Part shown: in pieces, positions 46,107 to 55,406 of the stretch
How positions within the stretch are numbered: position 1 is the stretch's first letter
How the letters are laid out: the number at the start of each line of letters is the position of its first letter
NCBI RefSeq assembly: GCF_904846625.1
Contig: NZ_CAJHBL010000003.1
Location: 124,001-188,000 of the forward strand
From: Psychrobacter sp. JCM 18900
GTDB taxonomy: Bacteria; Pseudomonadota; Gammaproteobacteria; Pseudomonadales; Moraxellaceae
Direction: 5' to 3'
Length of the DNA: 64,000 nucleotides
Notes under the pieces: generated by a model
Databases searched by the model: none
What the model was told of the DNA's origin: nothing
What the model saw: the letters and a program-made list of their open reading frames with translations, nothing else
Position numbers and translations under genes: made by a program

Positions 46107-47219
46107 ATGAAAGCGACTCTTAAAAGTTTACGTGAAACTAAAGCTAACCCTGCAGTAAGTATCTTTGTTAAAACACATCGTGAACATCCAGATAACGAGC
46201 AAGATCCTATCGCTCTAAAAAACCAATTGAAAGTTGCCGAAGATCGTCTGACGAAAGAGTACGATAAACGCACAGCAACTACCATTCTAGATAATATCCA
46301 AAATAAAATCAGTGAGCTCAATCACAATTATAATCTTGATACGTTAGCTATATTTGCTAGTACGGATGATGTGCAAGTTATCCGTATGCCAATTGATACA
46401 ACAGAACGTGTTGTGATTTCAGATAGATTTGCGACCCGAGATTTGGTACGTGATATGGCAAGTGCAGTTCATTATTATACTGTGGTCTTAACCCGTGACA
46501 ATGCTCGTTTGATCGAAGCGTCTAATGACCGTGTTGTGAGAGAATTCGATAAAGATGACGATGCACAAAACAACATGGAGAACATTCAGTTCCCTGTCGA
46601 AAACAACGGACTATACACAACAGGGGACGGTGGCTCAGATCGTTCATCAAATAACGAAAGCAGTCACTTAAAAGAATTCTTTAACCAAGTTGATAAAAGT
46701 GTCCAAGAACTATGGGGTGAGCATAAAATGCCTCTTGTCATAGTTGGTGATGCAAAGAATATTGGCTACTATAAAGAAGTCTGTGATCGTCCAGATAATA
46801 TCATCGCTACAGTATCGAATGCGACCAATCTAGAAGACGGTAGTGCTCAGCATATCGTAGATAGCGTGCAAGAGGCCGTAGAAGAGTATCGCACTTCACT
46901 ACATAAAGCTGCATTGGGTGAAATCGATAAAGCTCGCGGTGCGAATATGTTGCAGACTGATTTACAGGAAGTATATCGCAGTGCCTTCCAAGGGGCTGGC
47001 GAGACACTTTATGTACGCCGTGGTTATATACAGTCCGCTAAGATTGATGAGAAAGCACAAACGTTAAGCCCTGCCAATGATGCGACTACGGAAGGCATCA
47101 CAGATGATGCAATCGGTGAAATCATCGAACATGTCATTCACAATGGCGGCGAAGCTGTATTTATGCCACAAGACATCATGGGTGAAGATCAACCAATAGC
47201 GCTAGTAACTCGCTACTAA
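46107..47219 (+). CDS. Balon-type ribosome hibernation factor (aeRF1-like)
   Basis: 370-residue homologue of Balon, the factor found on idle ribosomes of cold-shocked Psychrobacter urativorans. Family knowledge: Balon is related to the archaeal/eukaryotic release factor aeRF1, sits in the ribosomal A site together with EF-Tu and can bind even translating ribosomes. Seen here: N-terminal domain (about 1-120), middle domain (about 121-250) with VHYYTVVLTRDNARLIEASN, and C-terminal domain (about 255-370) ending IALVTRY. Where aeRF1 has the GGQ loop ahead of a long helix, this protein has GDGGSDRSSNNESSHLKEFF (173-192): GGS, not GGQ, so peptidyl-tRNA hydrolysis is not expected. No NIKS motif is seen. 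AAGGAG lies 6 bases before the ATG. It is apparently monocistronic. Confidence 0.88.
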   Translation: MKATLKSLRETKANPAVSIFVKTHREHPDNEQDPIALKNQLKVAEDRLTKEYDKRTATTILDNIQNKISELNHNYNLDTLAIFASTDDVQVIRMPIDTTERVVISDRFATRDLVRDMASAVHYYTVVLTRDNARLIEASNDRVVREFDKDDDAQNNMENIQFPVENNGLYTTGDGGSDRSSNNESSHLKEFFNQVDKSVQELWGEHKMPLVIVGDAKNIGYYKEVCDRPDNIIATVSNATNLEDGSAQHIVDSVQEAVEEYRTSLHKAALGEIDKARGANMLQTDLQEVYRSAFQGAGETLYVRRGYIQSAKIDEKAQTLSPANDATTEGITDDAIGEIIEHVIHNGGEAVFMPQDIMGEDQPIALVTRY

Positions 47220-47427
47220 TCTGACGATGACACCTATGCGCGATGTTCATTTATGGGTCAGCCATTTATGAATTAGCCATTGATAATACATAGGTGTAAT
47301 ATGAGAGCATTGGTTCAATACGAGCCAGTGCTCTTTTTATGTCTGTCATTACCATCACTATGGGTGCTATCGTAGCTGAGCTATTGATCTTTACTCCATA
47401 AATAATGAGCGTACAACTAACCAAACT

Positions 47428-48183
47428 ATGACTACCACCTCTTTTGTTTTAACCAGCTACAACATCCACAAAGGCATGTCACCGCTGAATCGCCAAGTGA
47501 AGATGCAAGGTATTGCTCAGGCGCTAGAGTCTGTGGGTTCAGACGTCTTGTGTTTGCAAGAAGTGCAAGGCCAAAACCTTAAACGCAATATGCAATACAA
47601 CGAGTACCCAGATCAATCGCAGCATGAATGGTTCGGCGAGTTTTTAGATCTGCAAAACAGTTACGGCAAAAACTCCGAGTACGAAAACGGCCATCACGGC
47701 AATGCAGTATTGAGCCGCTTTCCGCTAGACCCCAAACACAATGTAAATATTACGGTCAACAAGCTTGAGCAGCGCGGTGTCTTGCACTGTGAGGTACAAC
47801 CTATCGGTTGGGAGATGCCAGTTGTCGTATTGTGTGCACATTTGAACTTGTTTGAGCGTGATCGTATCAAGCAGTATCAAGCGATTAGTGATTATGTGCG
47901 AAATGAGATTGCGCCGAATCAACCGCTCATCTTGGCAGGCGATTTTAATGATTGGAAAAAGATGTCTTGTGACAAACTGGCGTCAGATCTCGGTATGATA
48001 GAAGCGTTCAAGCATTGTCATGGCAAGCTGTTGCCAACCTTTCCAGCAAAACTGCCAGTACTCAGTTTAGATCGTATCTATGTGCGCAATTTGCTTGTGA
48101 AGGATGCTTGGGTACACATTGGAAAACCTTGGTCATCGCTATCAGATCATCTGCCTATCAGTGCAGAGCTGATGCTGCCCTAA
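47428..48183 (+). CDS. Endonuclease/exonuclease/phosphatase family hydrolase
   Basis: 251-residue member of the EEP (DNase I-like) superfamily, close to the YbhP-type proteins. Catalytic motifs are complete: SYNIHKGM (10-17), CLQEVQG with E45, GHHGNAVLSRFP, CAHLNLFERDR, LAGDFNDW, LDRIYV and SDHLPIS (D240-H241). The substrate could be DNA, RNA, a phospholipid head group or an inositol phosphate; the sequence does not decide. No signal peptide, so probably cytosolic. No clear ribosome binding site precedes ATG 47428. Confidence 0.85.
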   Translation: MTTTSFVLTSYNIHKGMSPLNRQVKMQGIAQALESVGSDVLCLQEVQGQNLKRNMQYNEYPDQSQHEWFGEFLDLQNSYGKNSEYENGHHGNAVLSRFPLDPKHNVNITVNKLEQRGVLHCEVQPIGWEMPVVVLCAHLNLFERDRIKQYQAISDYVRNEIAPNQPLILAGDFNDWKKMSCDKLASDLGMIEAFKHCHGKLLPTFPAKLPVLSLDRIYVRNLLVKDAWVHIGKPWSSLSDHLPISAELMLP

Positions 48184-48369
48184 TACCTAACTATAATAAT
48201 TCGTCTAAATGTATTATATTGGCAATCTATCGATATATGAACAATTGTCTTTATTAACCATATTATTGATTAATTATGTTTTCGATTGAAAGTGCTATTT
48301 GCAGCACAACGTTTCAATAAAATAGATAACAAGTACAGCCTAATAAACAAAATATAAGGATATTCTACG

Positions 48370-49401
48370 ATGGCAACAGCGTCTACTACTGATAACAATC
48401 AACAAGCTAACCAAAACATACCTAAGACTCAGCACGCCGTACTCATACGCGAGTTCGGTGAGCCGGAAGTAATGAAATATCAAGAGGGTGCTGAGGTCCC
48501 TGAGCTACAGGACGACCAAGTACTGGTAAAAATTGCCTATGCTGGGATTAACCCTGTCGATTATAAAACCCGCCAAGGTAAAGGCTGGGGTGCGGAAAAC
48601 ATCCGTAAAGACAAGTTTGAGAATGATCAGCCAGCTATTTTAGGATTCGATGTATCAGGCGAAGTAGTCAGCAGTAATAGCGATGAGTTTGCTGTTGGCG
48701 ATAGAGTAGCGGCTTTGACTTTTAGCGGTGGTGGCTATGCGCAATATGTGGCAGTGGATGCCAAGTTGCTTGCAAAAGTACCAGACAATGTCACTTTAGA
48801 GCAGGCAGGTGCTTTGCCTTGTATCGGACAAACGGCTCTACAGTTTGTAGATTTTGCTGATATAAAAACAGGCGAGCATGTGGTGATTAATGCACCAGCA
48901 GGTGGTGTCGGTCATTTACTAATCCAATTGCTCATGAATAAAGTGGCTCAGGATAATATCAAGGTGACGGTAATTTGCTCGCCAGAAAAGTACGCCAAGC
49001 TTGATGAGTTGATAGACGTATCTAAGCTGGCGGGTTGGATAGATTATACAAAAGATGAAGCGTTTCCTGATCTACAAGCCGACGTGCTGCTTGATTTAGT
49101 CGGTGACGAAGCAGGTGTCCGCGCGCTTAGCGTTCTCAAGACAGGTGCTCGAGTAAATGTGTTGCCAACTATCTGGGTTGATAAGCTTAAAGAAGCCGGT
49201 CAGCAAAAAGACCTAGCAGTAGCAGGCTACAAAGCGCAGCGTAGTGGTCAAGATATGGCGCGTGTTTTACAGGAAGTAGCCGATGGTAAGCTGACTTTAA
49301 AAATTCAAAAAACTTATCCACTCTCAGAAGTTGTTGCAGCGCACCACGAGCTACAAAAAGGCGATGCTTTTGGCAAGATTGTCTTAGCAGCGGCTGAGTG
49401 A
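48370..49401 (+). CDS. NADP-dependent zinc-free alcohol dehydrogenase/quinone oxidoreductase
   Basis: 343-residue MDR-superfamily enzyme of the quinone oxidoreductase branch. N-terminal GroES-like domain with REFGEPEVMKYQEG and YAGINPVDYKTRQGKG; Rossmann domain with GQTALQFVDFADIK and the nucleotide motif VVINAPAGGVGHLLIQL. The catalytic-zinc cysteines of alcohol dehydrogenases are absent. Likely NADPH-dependent reduction of quinones or enones. About 20 extra polar residues precede the core. AAGGATATTCTACG precedes the ATG. Confidence 0.87.
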   Translation: MATASTTDNNQQANQNIPKTQHAVLIREFGEPEVMKYQEGAEVPELQDDQVLVKIAYAGINPVDYKTRQGKGWGAENIRKDKFENDQPAILGFDVSGEVVSSNSDEFAVGDRVAALTFSGGGYAQYVAVDAKLLAKVPDNVTLEQAGALPCIGQTALQFVDFADIKTGEHVVINAPAGGVGHLLIQLLMNKVAQDNIKVTVICSPEKYAKLDELIDVSKLAGWIDYTKDEAFPDLQADVLLDLVGDEAGVRALSVLKTGARVNVLPTIWVDKLKEAGQQKDLAVAGYKAQRSGQDMARVLQEVADGKLTLKIQKTYPLSEVVAAHHELQKGDAFGKIVLAAAE

Positions 49402-49452
49402 ATGTCAAGATTGGCTAATTATTAGGTAGTGTTTGATAGGATTTATTAGTAA

Positions 49453-49536
49453 GGGGATGTCTGTTGAAACCCAGTAAACTTAACTGATGACCTAACAAAT
49501 CATACAAAAGTTTTATTTTGGACAACAGAACATCCC
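49453..49536. repeat. Short element with imperfect terminal inverted repeats
   Basis: GGGATGTCTGTTG at its left end and CAACAGAACATCCC at its right end are inverted copies differing by one inserted base, bounding about 84 bases between the oxidoreductase and EcsC genes. It could be a MITE-like relic or the deleted remains of an insertion sequence; no target-site duplication is obvious. Confidence 0.45.
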
Positions 49537-49596
49537 TGTAGTCTTTGCTTATTTATCATAGGATAGAAAGCGAACGATACTAATAAAGGGAATAAT

Positions 49597-50454
49597 ATGA
49601 CTATCAACAATAAGACTACCAATGAAAAAATAACTGACCAGGTTGCTTATGAATCCAAAGTCCGTGAAGAAATAGAAGCATGGAAGAACCCTGATAAAGG
49701 AATTTTGGATAAAACGCTAGCAGTGCTTAATACCCCTGTGGTAGCAGCCGGTGATGCATTAATGGAGGCTCCACAATTTGGCGATTCTCTAAAAAAAGCA
49801 ACTGAAGAAACAATTACTGCTTTGAGTGATGCAGCCAATTGGACACTAGATACTCAAGATGTTATCGATAGCTATCAAGAGGCAGCAGATATTAACGACT
49901 CCTCTATCAAAACGCTGGCTGATATTAAAAGTCTACCCATTGCGGTTGTAGATAAACAAGTTAAGCTTTTTAAAAGCAAATATGTAGCGCTAACCAGTGC
50001 GCAAGGGGTGACTACAGGGGTTGTAGGCTGGGTAGGTATCCCTGCTGACGTAGTAGGGCTTATTACGGCCAACCTACGTGCGATTGGAGAATATGCAACG
50101 TACTATGGCTTTGATATCAATAATGAAGGCGAACAACTATTTGCGATGTCTTTGTTGGCTGTAGCAACTTCTGCCTCTGTTGAGGAACGTAAAGCAGCGT
50201 TAGATGACACTCAGGCGATGATCAAAGATCCAGAAACTCAAGCATTCAATCAGATTAACGAAGAAGTCATGTCTCGTGTACTGCGTCAAACAGCGACTAA
50301 AGTAGCCACTAACATCGTTAAGACAAAAGCGGCGCAAATTATTCCATCGGTAGGTGCAGTGGTCGCAGGTGGTGTTAATGCTAGCTACACTGCCAATGTT
50401 TGTGAAGCTGCTTATCAGTGTTACCGTGAGCGTTTTTTAGATCGCCTTGCATAA
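49597..50454 (+). CDS. EcsC-family protein
   Basis: 285-residue protein of the EcsC family, known from the Bacillus ecs operon but of undefined biochemical function. Family features: EEIEAWKNPDKGILDKTLAVL near 24-44, KYVALTSAQGVTTGVVGWVG around 128-147, and IPADVVGLITANLRAIGEYATYYGFD with a glycine-rich hydrophobic stretch. The C-terminal half has a second hydrophobic patch, IIPSVGAVVAGGVNASYT. It may be membrane-associated. Convergent with alkB, with 32 bases between them. GGGAATAAT precedes the ATG. Confidence 0.82.
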   Translation: MTINNKTTNEKITDQVAYESKVREEIEAWKNPDKGILDKTLAVLNTPVVAAGDALMEAPQFGDSLKKATEETITALSDAANWTLDTQDVIDSYQEAADINDSSIKTLADIKSLPIAVVDKQVKLFKSKYVALTSAQGVTTGVVGWVGIPADVVGLITANLRAIGEYATYYGFDINNEGEQLFAMSLLAVATSASVEERKAALDDTQAMIKDPETQAFNQINEEVMSRVLRQTATKVATNIVKTKAAQIIPSVGAVVAGGVNASYTANVCEAAYQCYRERFLDRLA

Positions 50455-50486
50455 ATATCAGATGACTCGTTAAGTCAGCGATAGTA

Positions 50487-51104
50487 TCAAGATGTAAGCA
50501 TATGCCGAAACGTTAGACTGATTCGCCCAGCATCGACCGTCTTTGTCTTAGTAATCGTATGTTTCCAAAAGGTCTGTGTGTCACCATGCATCACAACGAG
50601 CTGACCAGACTCAAGATAAAGTTCAACTTTGTCTTGAGTTTTTTTATGCTTAAAAACAAATTTACGTGTTGCACCGAGCGATAAGGAGGCGATGACTGGT
50701 TGATGACCGAGCTCTTTTTCGTCATCAGCATGATAGCCCATACCATCAGCGCCAGAAGGGTAATAATTAAGCAGGCAGGTGTTGAAATTAGCGGTAACAC
50801 CGATTTCTACTAAAGCTTGCTCAATTCTCTGTTTCACGTGAAACACTTTATCTGACCATGGAACGGTTTGTCGCACGTGTCCCGAGTATTGGTAATTGGC
50901 ATTTTTGTCTCCCATCCAAACAATTTGCCGAGTGGTTATATGGGTCTTACCAAATAACGTCACGATGTCTGGCTGCCAAGGTGGCTCATTTAGTAGAGTG
51001 TTATAAAGGGCAGTGGCATCGTCGATAATCACGCCTAAATCATTTACCTTACCATCATAGGGTAGTAAGTTATCGGTGGATGCGGGGGCAAAAAGATCAG
51101 TCAT
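50487..51104 (-). CDS. alkB: AlkB-like alpha-ketoglutarate-dependent dioxygenase
   Basis: Fe(II)/2-oxoglutarate dioxygenase of the AlkB family, which repairs 1-methyladenine and 3-methylcytosine in DNA or RNA by oxidative demethylation. Iron ligands H125 and D127 (YHADDE) and H182 (WKHTITK) are present, with the 2-oxoglutarate-binding R194 and R200 in the RISLTFR box. LNYYPSGADGMGYHAD is typical of the ALKBH2/3-like bacterial branch. The length (205) fits. Codons for residues 87-92 (VFHVKQ) form a perfect parS palindrome (50830-50845). It may be co-transcribed with the upstream hydrolase, 20 bases away. Confidence 0.9.
   Translation of the reverse strand: MTDLFAPASTDNLLPYDGKVNDLGVIIDDATALYNTLLNEPPWQPDIVTLFGKTHITTRQIVWMGDKNANYQYSGHVRQTVPWSDKVFHVKQRIEQALVEIGVTANFNTCLLNYYPSGADGMGYHADDEKELGHQPVIASLSLGATRKFVFKHKKTQDKVELYLESGQLVVMHGDTQTFWKHTITKTKTVDAGRISLTFRHMLTS
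50830..50845. promoter_or_regulatory. parS centromere-like site (second copy)
   Basis: TGTTTCACGTGAAACA, identical to the site at 1936-1951 and a perfect palindrome. It lies within alkB. ParB binding is expected from the match to the bacterial parS consensus. Confidence 0.9.
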
Positions 51105-51124
51105 AATTCAGTCGTTGTAAATCC

Positions 51125-52015
51125 TTATTTACTGCTTTGGTAGTGCTCGTTGATGATTTGAGCACATAGTTCAGGTGCTTCCATTGGCAATAGATGCCCA
51201 TAATCCGACAGCGAAATAAGACTGCTATCTGGTACAAATTTTTGCCATTGCTTTCGTACTTTGCCATTGATGAACAGGGTAGGCTTCCCTGTAATCAACG
51301 TATAAGGACAGCGTAGTTTTTTGAGTGCGGTATCGATATGAGGTGCGCCAAAATAATTGGCCAGCTCTTGTTCTGGTGCAAACATAAGCGTATAGCTACC
51401 ATCTGTGTTTTTGCTCAGACTTTGCTCAGCAAATACTTGCAAGTGTTCATCGCTAATACGTTTATAAGCACGCTGCGCACGTAGGCTCTCGTAATAACTA
51501 TGGGTACTTGGCCAAGTAGATTGCTTAGTTAACGTGCTTTTGAAAGGCTCGCGGCTCAGTAGGACAGGGCGTGGCAAAAAGTTATAAAAGGTGGCTTGGT
51601 GTTTGGTAAATGTGACAGGCTCGATCAGGTACAAATGCGAAAAAAGCTCTGGACGTTTGGCAGCGGCCATTGCTGTGGCTGTTGCGCCTTGCGAATGACC
51701 AATACCGACGACAGGCTTGTCTTGGGTCTTTTCTAAGAACTCAATCAGCATGTCGGCATCTTGCTCGCGCGTCAGACGGCGGCTGTGCGGCTTATCATAC
51801 CAGTAGCCACGTAGGGCAAGTGAGCTGATATCAAATTCAGTGGCTAGCTTGCTCAATAGTGGTGTATAAGTGCCAACGGTAAAACTATTACCACTATAAA
51901 AATGTGCTGGCGCGCGGGGAGTAGAGCTTGAATCTAGCGGCTGATTAAATTGGCTAAGGTCATAATAGCGAGCCTGTTTTCCGCTAAGATTAATGCGGTT
52001 TGTGAATGCTTCCAT
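51125..52015 (-). CDS. Alpha/beta hydrolase
   Basis: 296-residue alpha/beta-hydrolase-fold protein. Nucleophile elbow GIGHSQGATA with S108; C-terminal catalytic His likely H274 (DYGHLLPMEAPE). The early FYSGNSFTVGTYTPLLSKLA segment contains an oxyanion-type loop region. No signal peptide, so cytosolic. The substrate is unknown; the fold includes esterases, lipases and haloperoxidase-like enzymes. It lies between the ABC exporter gene and alkB, in one orientation. Confidence 0.85.
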   Translation of the reverse strand: MEAFTNRINLSGKQARYYDLSQFNQPLDSSSTPRAPAHFYSGNSFTVGTYTPLLSKLATEFDISSLALRGYWYDKPHSRRLTREQDADMLIEFLEKTQDKPVVGIGHSQGATATAMAAAKRPELFSHLYLIEPVTFTKHQATFYNFLPRPVLLSREPFKSTLTKQSTWPSTHSYYESLRAQRAYKRISDEHLQVFAEQSLSKNTDGSYTLMFAPEQELANYFGAPHIDTALKKLRCPYTLITGKPTLFINGKVRKQWQKFVPDSSLISLSDYGHLLPMEAPELCAQIINEHYQSSK

Positions 52016-52096
52016 AAAATAAACACTTCCTTGTGACTTATTTTGAGTGATTTTTTTGCAGTTTGTCTTCTTATGATTGAGCTTACTTAATGAATC

Positions 52097-54013
52097 TTAG
52101 TTGTCTTCACCTAAGAAGCCACCACTTTGACGCTGCCACAGTCGAGCGTAGACACCGTTTAATGCTAACAGTTCATCATGACTACCTTGCTCGATGATAC
52201 GACCTTGATGCATAACGACCAGTCTATCCAGTGCGGCGATAGTGGACAGGCGATGAGCGATAGCAATAACGGTCTTGCCGGTCATGATGTCATTTAAGCT
52301 TTCGGTAATAGCATATTCAATCTCAGAATCTAGCGCACTGGTCGCTTCATCCAAAAGTAAAATCGGCGCATTTTTTAGCATAACACGTGAGATAGCAATA
52401 CGCTGACGTTGACCGCCAGATAGTTTGACTCCGCGTTCACCCACTTGGGTATCAAGTCCTGTATTGCCTTTATCATCGTACAGATCTTTGATGAAATCCC
52501 ATGCCTGGGCTTGTTTGGCAGCGATTATAATCTCTTCGTCGGTAGCATCAGGACGACCATAAGCGATATTTTCACGTACAGTACGATGTAGCAATGACGT
52601 ATCTTGAGTCACCATACCAATCTGTTGACGCAACGATTCTTGCGTAACCGCATCAATAGCCTGACCATCAATCAGAATCTTACCGCTATCGACATCAAAA
52701 AAGCGCAATAGCAAATTGACCAAAGTTGATTTACCAGCACCTGAACGCCCAACCAAACCAATCTTTTCACCCGGCTTAATATCTAAGTGGAAGTTGTCCA
52801 ACAGTTTGATATATGAGTTAGGAGCGCGTTTAGCAATGTTTGCACTATCAACAGTCTCACCAGTTTGTCCATTGTCTTCTTCATCATTTTCATAACTGAA
52901 GTCAACATGGTCAAATACGATACGCCCGACCGTGACGGCTAGGGCTGGCGCGTCAGGTTTATCAATGATTGTCTGCGGCGCTGATAACGTACGCATACCA
53001 TCTTGAACTGTACCGATACTCTCAAACAAACTGGCTGTCTGCCACATAATCCAACGCGTCAAACCATTTAGACGTAATGCCATAGCGGTCGCAGCAGCAA
53101 TGGCACCAACACCAACTGCGCCTTGTTGCCACAAGTACAATCCAATACCTGCCGTACTACTGACCAAGATCACGCTGATAAGATGGGTCGATACTTCTAA
53201 ATAGCTGACCCAGCGCATCTGCGCATGTACCGTACCTAGAAATTGTCCCATGGCGTTTTTGGCGTAGCCAAGCTCACGACGCGAATGGCTAAATAGCTTT
53301 ACGGTCATGATATTGGCATAAGCGTCCGTAATTCGTCCCGTCATCAAGGCACGGGCATCCGCTTGCACAATCGCTGTCTCTTTGAGCTTAGGGATAAAGT
53401 ACCAAATGGTAATGGCAACCAAGACCAGCCAAATGACAAATGGAATAAGTAGTAAGCTGTCTAAATTAAACAAAATCACCCCTGAGGTGATAAAGTAGAC
53501 AGAGACATACATAAACATATCGGTGACAGTCATCACGGTATCGCGTACTGCTAGGGCTGTCTGCATTACCTTAGCTGAGACACGACCCGAAAATTCATCC
53601 TGATAGAACTGCATGGATTGCCCAAGCATGCGCTGATGAAAACGCCAGCGCATCTGCATAGGAAACACACCTTGCAAGGTCTGAAAGTGGATAAACGATG
53701 ACAAGGCGATCCACAATGGGCTTACTATCATGACAGCGAGCATGATGAGCAACATGTCGCCTTTTTCTACCCATAAGTTTTGCGGCGTATAAACGCCCAA
53801 CCAATCGACGATATTACCTATCCAAGCAAACAGCATGGCCTCGTAAATACCGATACCAGCGGACAAAATCATAAAGATTAGTAGCCAGCCGCGTAGGCCA
53901 TTGGTGCATGCCCACAAAAACTTTAGCATACCATCGCGAGGTGATGGCAATGGCATAGGGGTGTCTGGAAAGGCGGGTAGGCGGTTTTCAAAAAAGCGAA
54001 ATAAAGCATTCAT
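52097..54013 (-). CDS. ABC transporter, fused permease/ATPase (exporter type)
   Basis: 638-residue half-transporter of the exporter class. N-terminal membrane domain with about six helices (roughly 40-335), then the ATPase with Walker A GRSGAGKST near 420-428, signature LSGGQRQR and Walker B/D-loop ILLLDEATSALD near 550-561, and the switch His in AIAHRLST. It works as a dimer. An acidic stretch near 370-390 (ENDEEDNGQTGET) is inserted before the strand leading to Walker A. The substrate cannot be told; MsbA-like lipid flippases and multidrug exporters share this layout. It is the first gene of a leftward group with the hydrolase and alkB. Confidence 0.88.
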   Translation of the reverse strand: MNALFRFFENRLPAFPDTPMPLPSPRDGMLKFLWACTNGLRGWLLIFMILSAGIGIYEAMLFAWIGNIVDWLGVYTPQNLWVEKGDMLLIMLAVMIVSPLWIALSSFIHFQTLQGVFPMQMRWRFHQRMLGQSMQFYQDEFSGRVSAKVMQTALAVRDTVMTVTDMFMYVSVYFITSGVILFNLDSLLLIPFVIWLVLVAITIWYFIPKLKETAIVQADARALMTGRITDAYANIMTVKLFSHSRRELGYAKNAMGQFLGTVHAQMRWVSYLEVSTHLISVILVSSTAGIGLYLWQQGAVGVGAIAAATAMALRLNGLTRWIMWQTASLFESIGTVQDGMRTLSAPQTIIDKPDAPALAVTVGRIVFDHVDFSYENDEEDNGQTGETVDSANIAKRAPNSYIKLLDNFHLDIKPGEKIGLVGRSGAGKSTLVNLLLRFFDVDSGKILIDGQAIDAVTQESLRQQIGMVTQDTSLLHRTVRENIAYGRPDATDEEIIIAAKQAQAWDFIKDLYDDKGNTGLDTQVGERGVKLSGGQRQRIAISRVMLKNAPILLLDEATSALDSEIEYAITESLNDIMTGKTVIAIAHRLSTIAALDRLVVMHQGRIIEQGSHDELLALNGVYARLWQRQSGGFLGEDN

Positions 54014-54382
54014 AGGCAGTAATAAAACATCAATAGCAGTACGTCAAGATGAACGAGAGGACTCGTTATCTAGAATCTTTACTTTTGTGATTGGGATTAG
54101 GTGCTATTTTAGCAAAATTACTAATCATAGCTGCATGCTAATTGTAATTTGCTTAAGAATAGCTGTGTTTTTATAACCTTGGTCACAACCATAATAAATA
54201 GATTGCTGTGGAAAACATATTTTGTTACATTCTACATCCAAACTTATTCATGGTTTAAATGTTGCTTTTATAAGTATGATTTCATTGCAAAAATCAGCTG
54301 ATTAGCAGGGATTTAATTTAATGGTTTTTATCAATATACAAACAGTAATAACTCAACATTGAAGTTCAAAAGGTAGCAGTGA
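54014..54382. other. Divergent intergenic region
   Basis: About 370 AT-rich bases between the ABC exporter gene and the EamA transporter gene, presumably with promoters for both. No RNA gene, repeat or ORF was supported. Confidence 0.4.
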
Positions 54383-55231
54383 ATGATGTATTTAATAATA
54401 GCGGTGCTATGTAGCGTCGCTGTCTCAGTACTTTTGAAGATATTGCGCCAGAAAAATATAGATATTCGTCAGACTATCGTGGCAGGCTATCCTGTGGCTT
54501 TTTTACTGACTTGGGTATTACTAAAACCTGATGTAAGTGCCATTCATGCGCTTGATAGCGCTTGGGGCATCATCATCGCACTTGGGATACTATTACCTGC
54601 CGTATTTATCATTCTGGGACGAGCCATTGAAGCGGTGGGGATGGTAGCAACCGACGCGTCTCAGCGCTTATCACTCATTATTCCCATCGTAGCAGCTTTT
54701 TTGCTATTCGGTGAGGTGCTGACTGGTACACGTATACTTGGACTGGCGTTAGGTTTTCTGGCATTAGGTGCGCTCGTCTATCGACCACAACATAACGATA
54801 TTACTCGGCAAGCAAAGCATACGCCACTGTGGTTATTCGGGGTATGGGCAGGCTACGGCATTATTGATATCTTGTTCAAACAAGTTGCCAAACAGGGTGC
54901 GGCCTTTCCGTTGACTCTACTGGTTAGCTTCGGGGTAGCAGGTGTATTGCTTTTAGTATATTTACTTGTCACAGGGGTACGTTGGCAAAAACAAGCGCTT
55001 ATGACAGGCTTGCTGCTCGGCACATTAAACATGGGCAATATTTATGCTTATGTACGAGCACACCAAGTGCTGCATGACTCTCCTAGTATTGTTTTCACTG
55101 GTATGAATGTCGGTGTTATTGCCGTAGCCATATTGATTGGCGTAGGTGTATTCAAAGAGCAGTTGAACCGTATCAATATAATAGGATTATTATTGGCAGT
55201 CTGCTGTGTAGGGGTACTGTTTTTGGCGTAA
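54383..55231 (+). CDS. EamA/DMT-superfamily transporter
   Basis: 282-residue integral membrane protein with about ten helices arranged as two EamA-like halves. Segments such as AVGMVATDASQRLSLIIPIVA in the first half and HDSPSIVFTGMNVGVIAVAI in the second are the repeated 'signature' helices of the family. Members export amino acids, nucleosides or drugs; the substrate here is unknown. Start ATG 54383 or the next codon 54386 (ATGATG); AAGGTAGCAGTG lies in front. Confidence 0.82.
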   Translation: MMYLIIAVLCSVAVSVLLKILRQKNIDIRQTIVAGYPVAFLLTWVLLKPDVSAIHALDSAWGIIIALGILLPAVFIILGRAIEAVGMVATDASQRLSLIIPIVAAFLLFGEVLTGTRILGLALGFLALGALVYRPQHNDITRQAKHTPLWLFGVWAGYGIIDILFKQVAKQGAAFPLTLLVSFGVAGVLLLVYLLVTGVRWQKQALMTGLLLGTLNMGNIYAYVRAHQVLHDSPSIVFTGMNVGVIAVAILIGVGVFKEQLNRINIIGLLLAVCCVGVLFLA

Positions 55232-55406
55232 TGCACACTGTCCAACAGTATTGGTTTCATAATTTTCACCCTTATTGTCACGTATCCTATATAGGCATAC
55301 TAATCATCCTATGATAAGGTTATCTACAAATAACAGGGCTTGTATGGAATAAAAAAGCTTAGTTTATTATGTTCAATTTAACCAATAAAAATAGGATGCA
55401 GGCTCA

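Noticed and set aside
46126..46138. parS-like GTTTACGTGAAAC near the start of the Balon gene
   Set aside because: One base is missing from the palindrome and the left half does not match the consensus, so it is not counted as a parS site.
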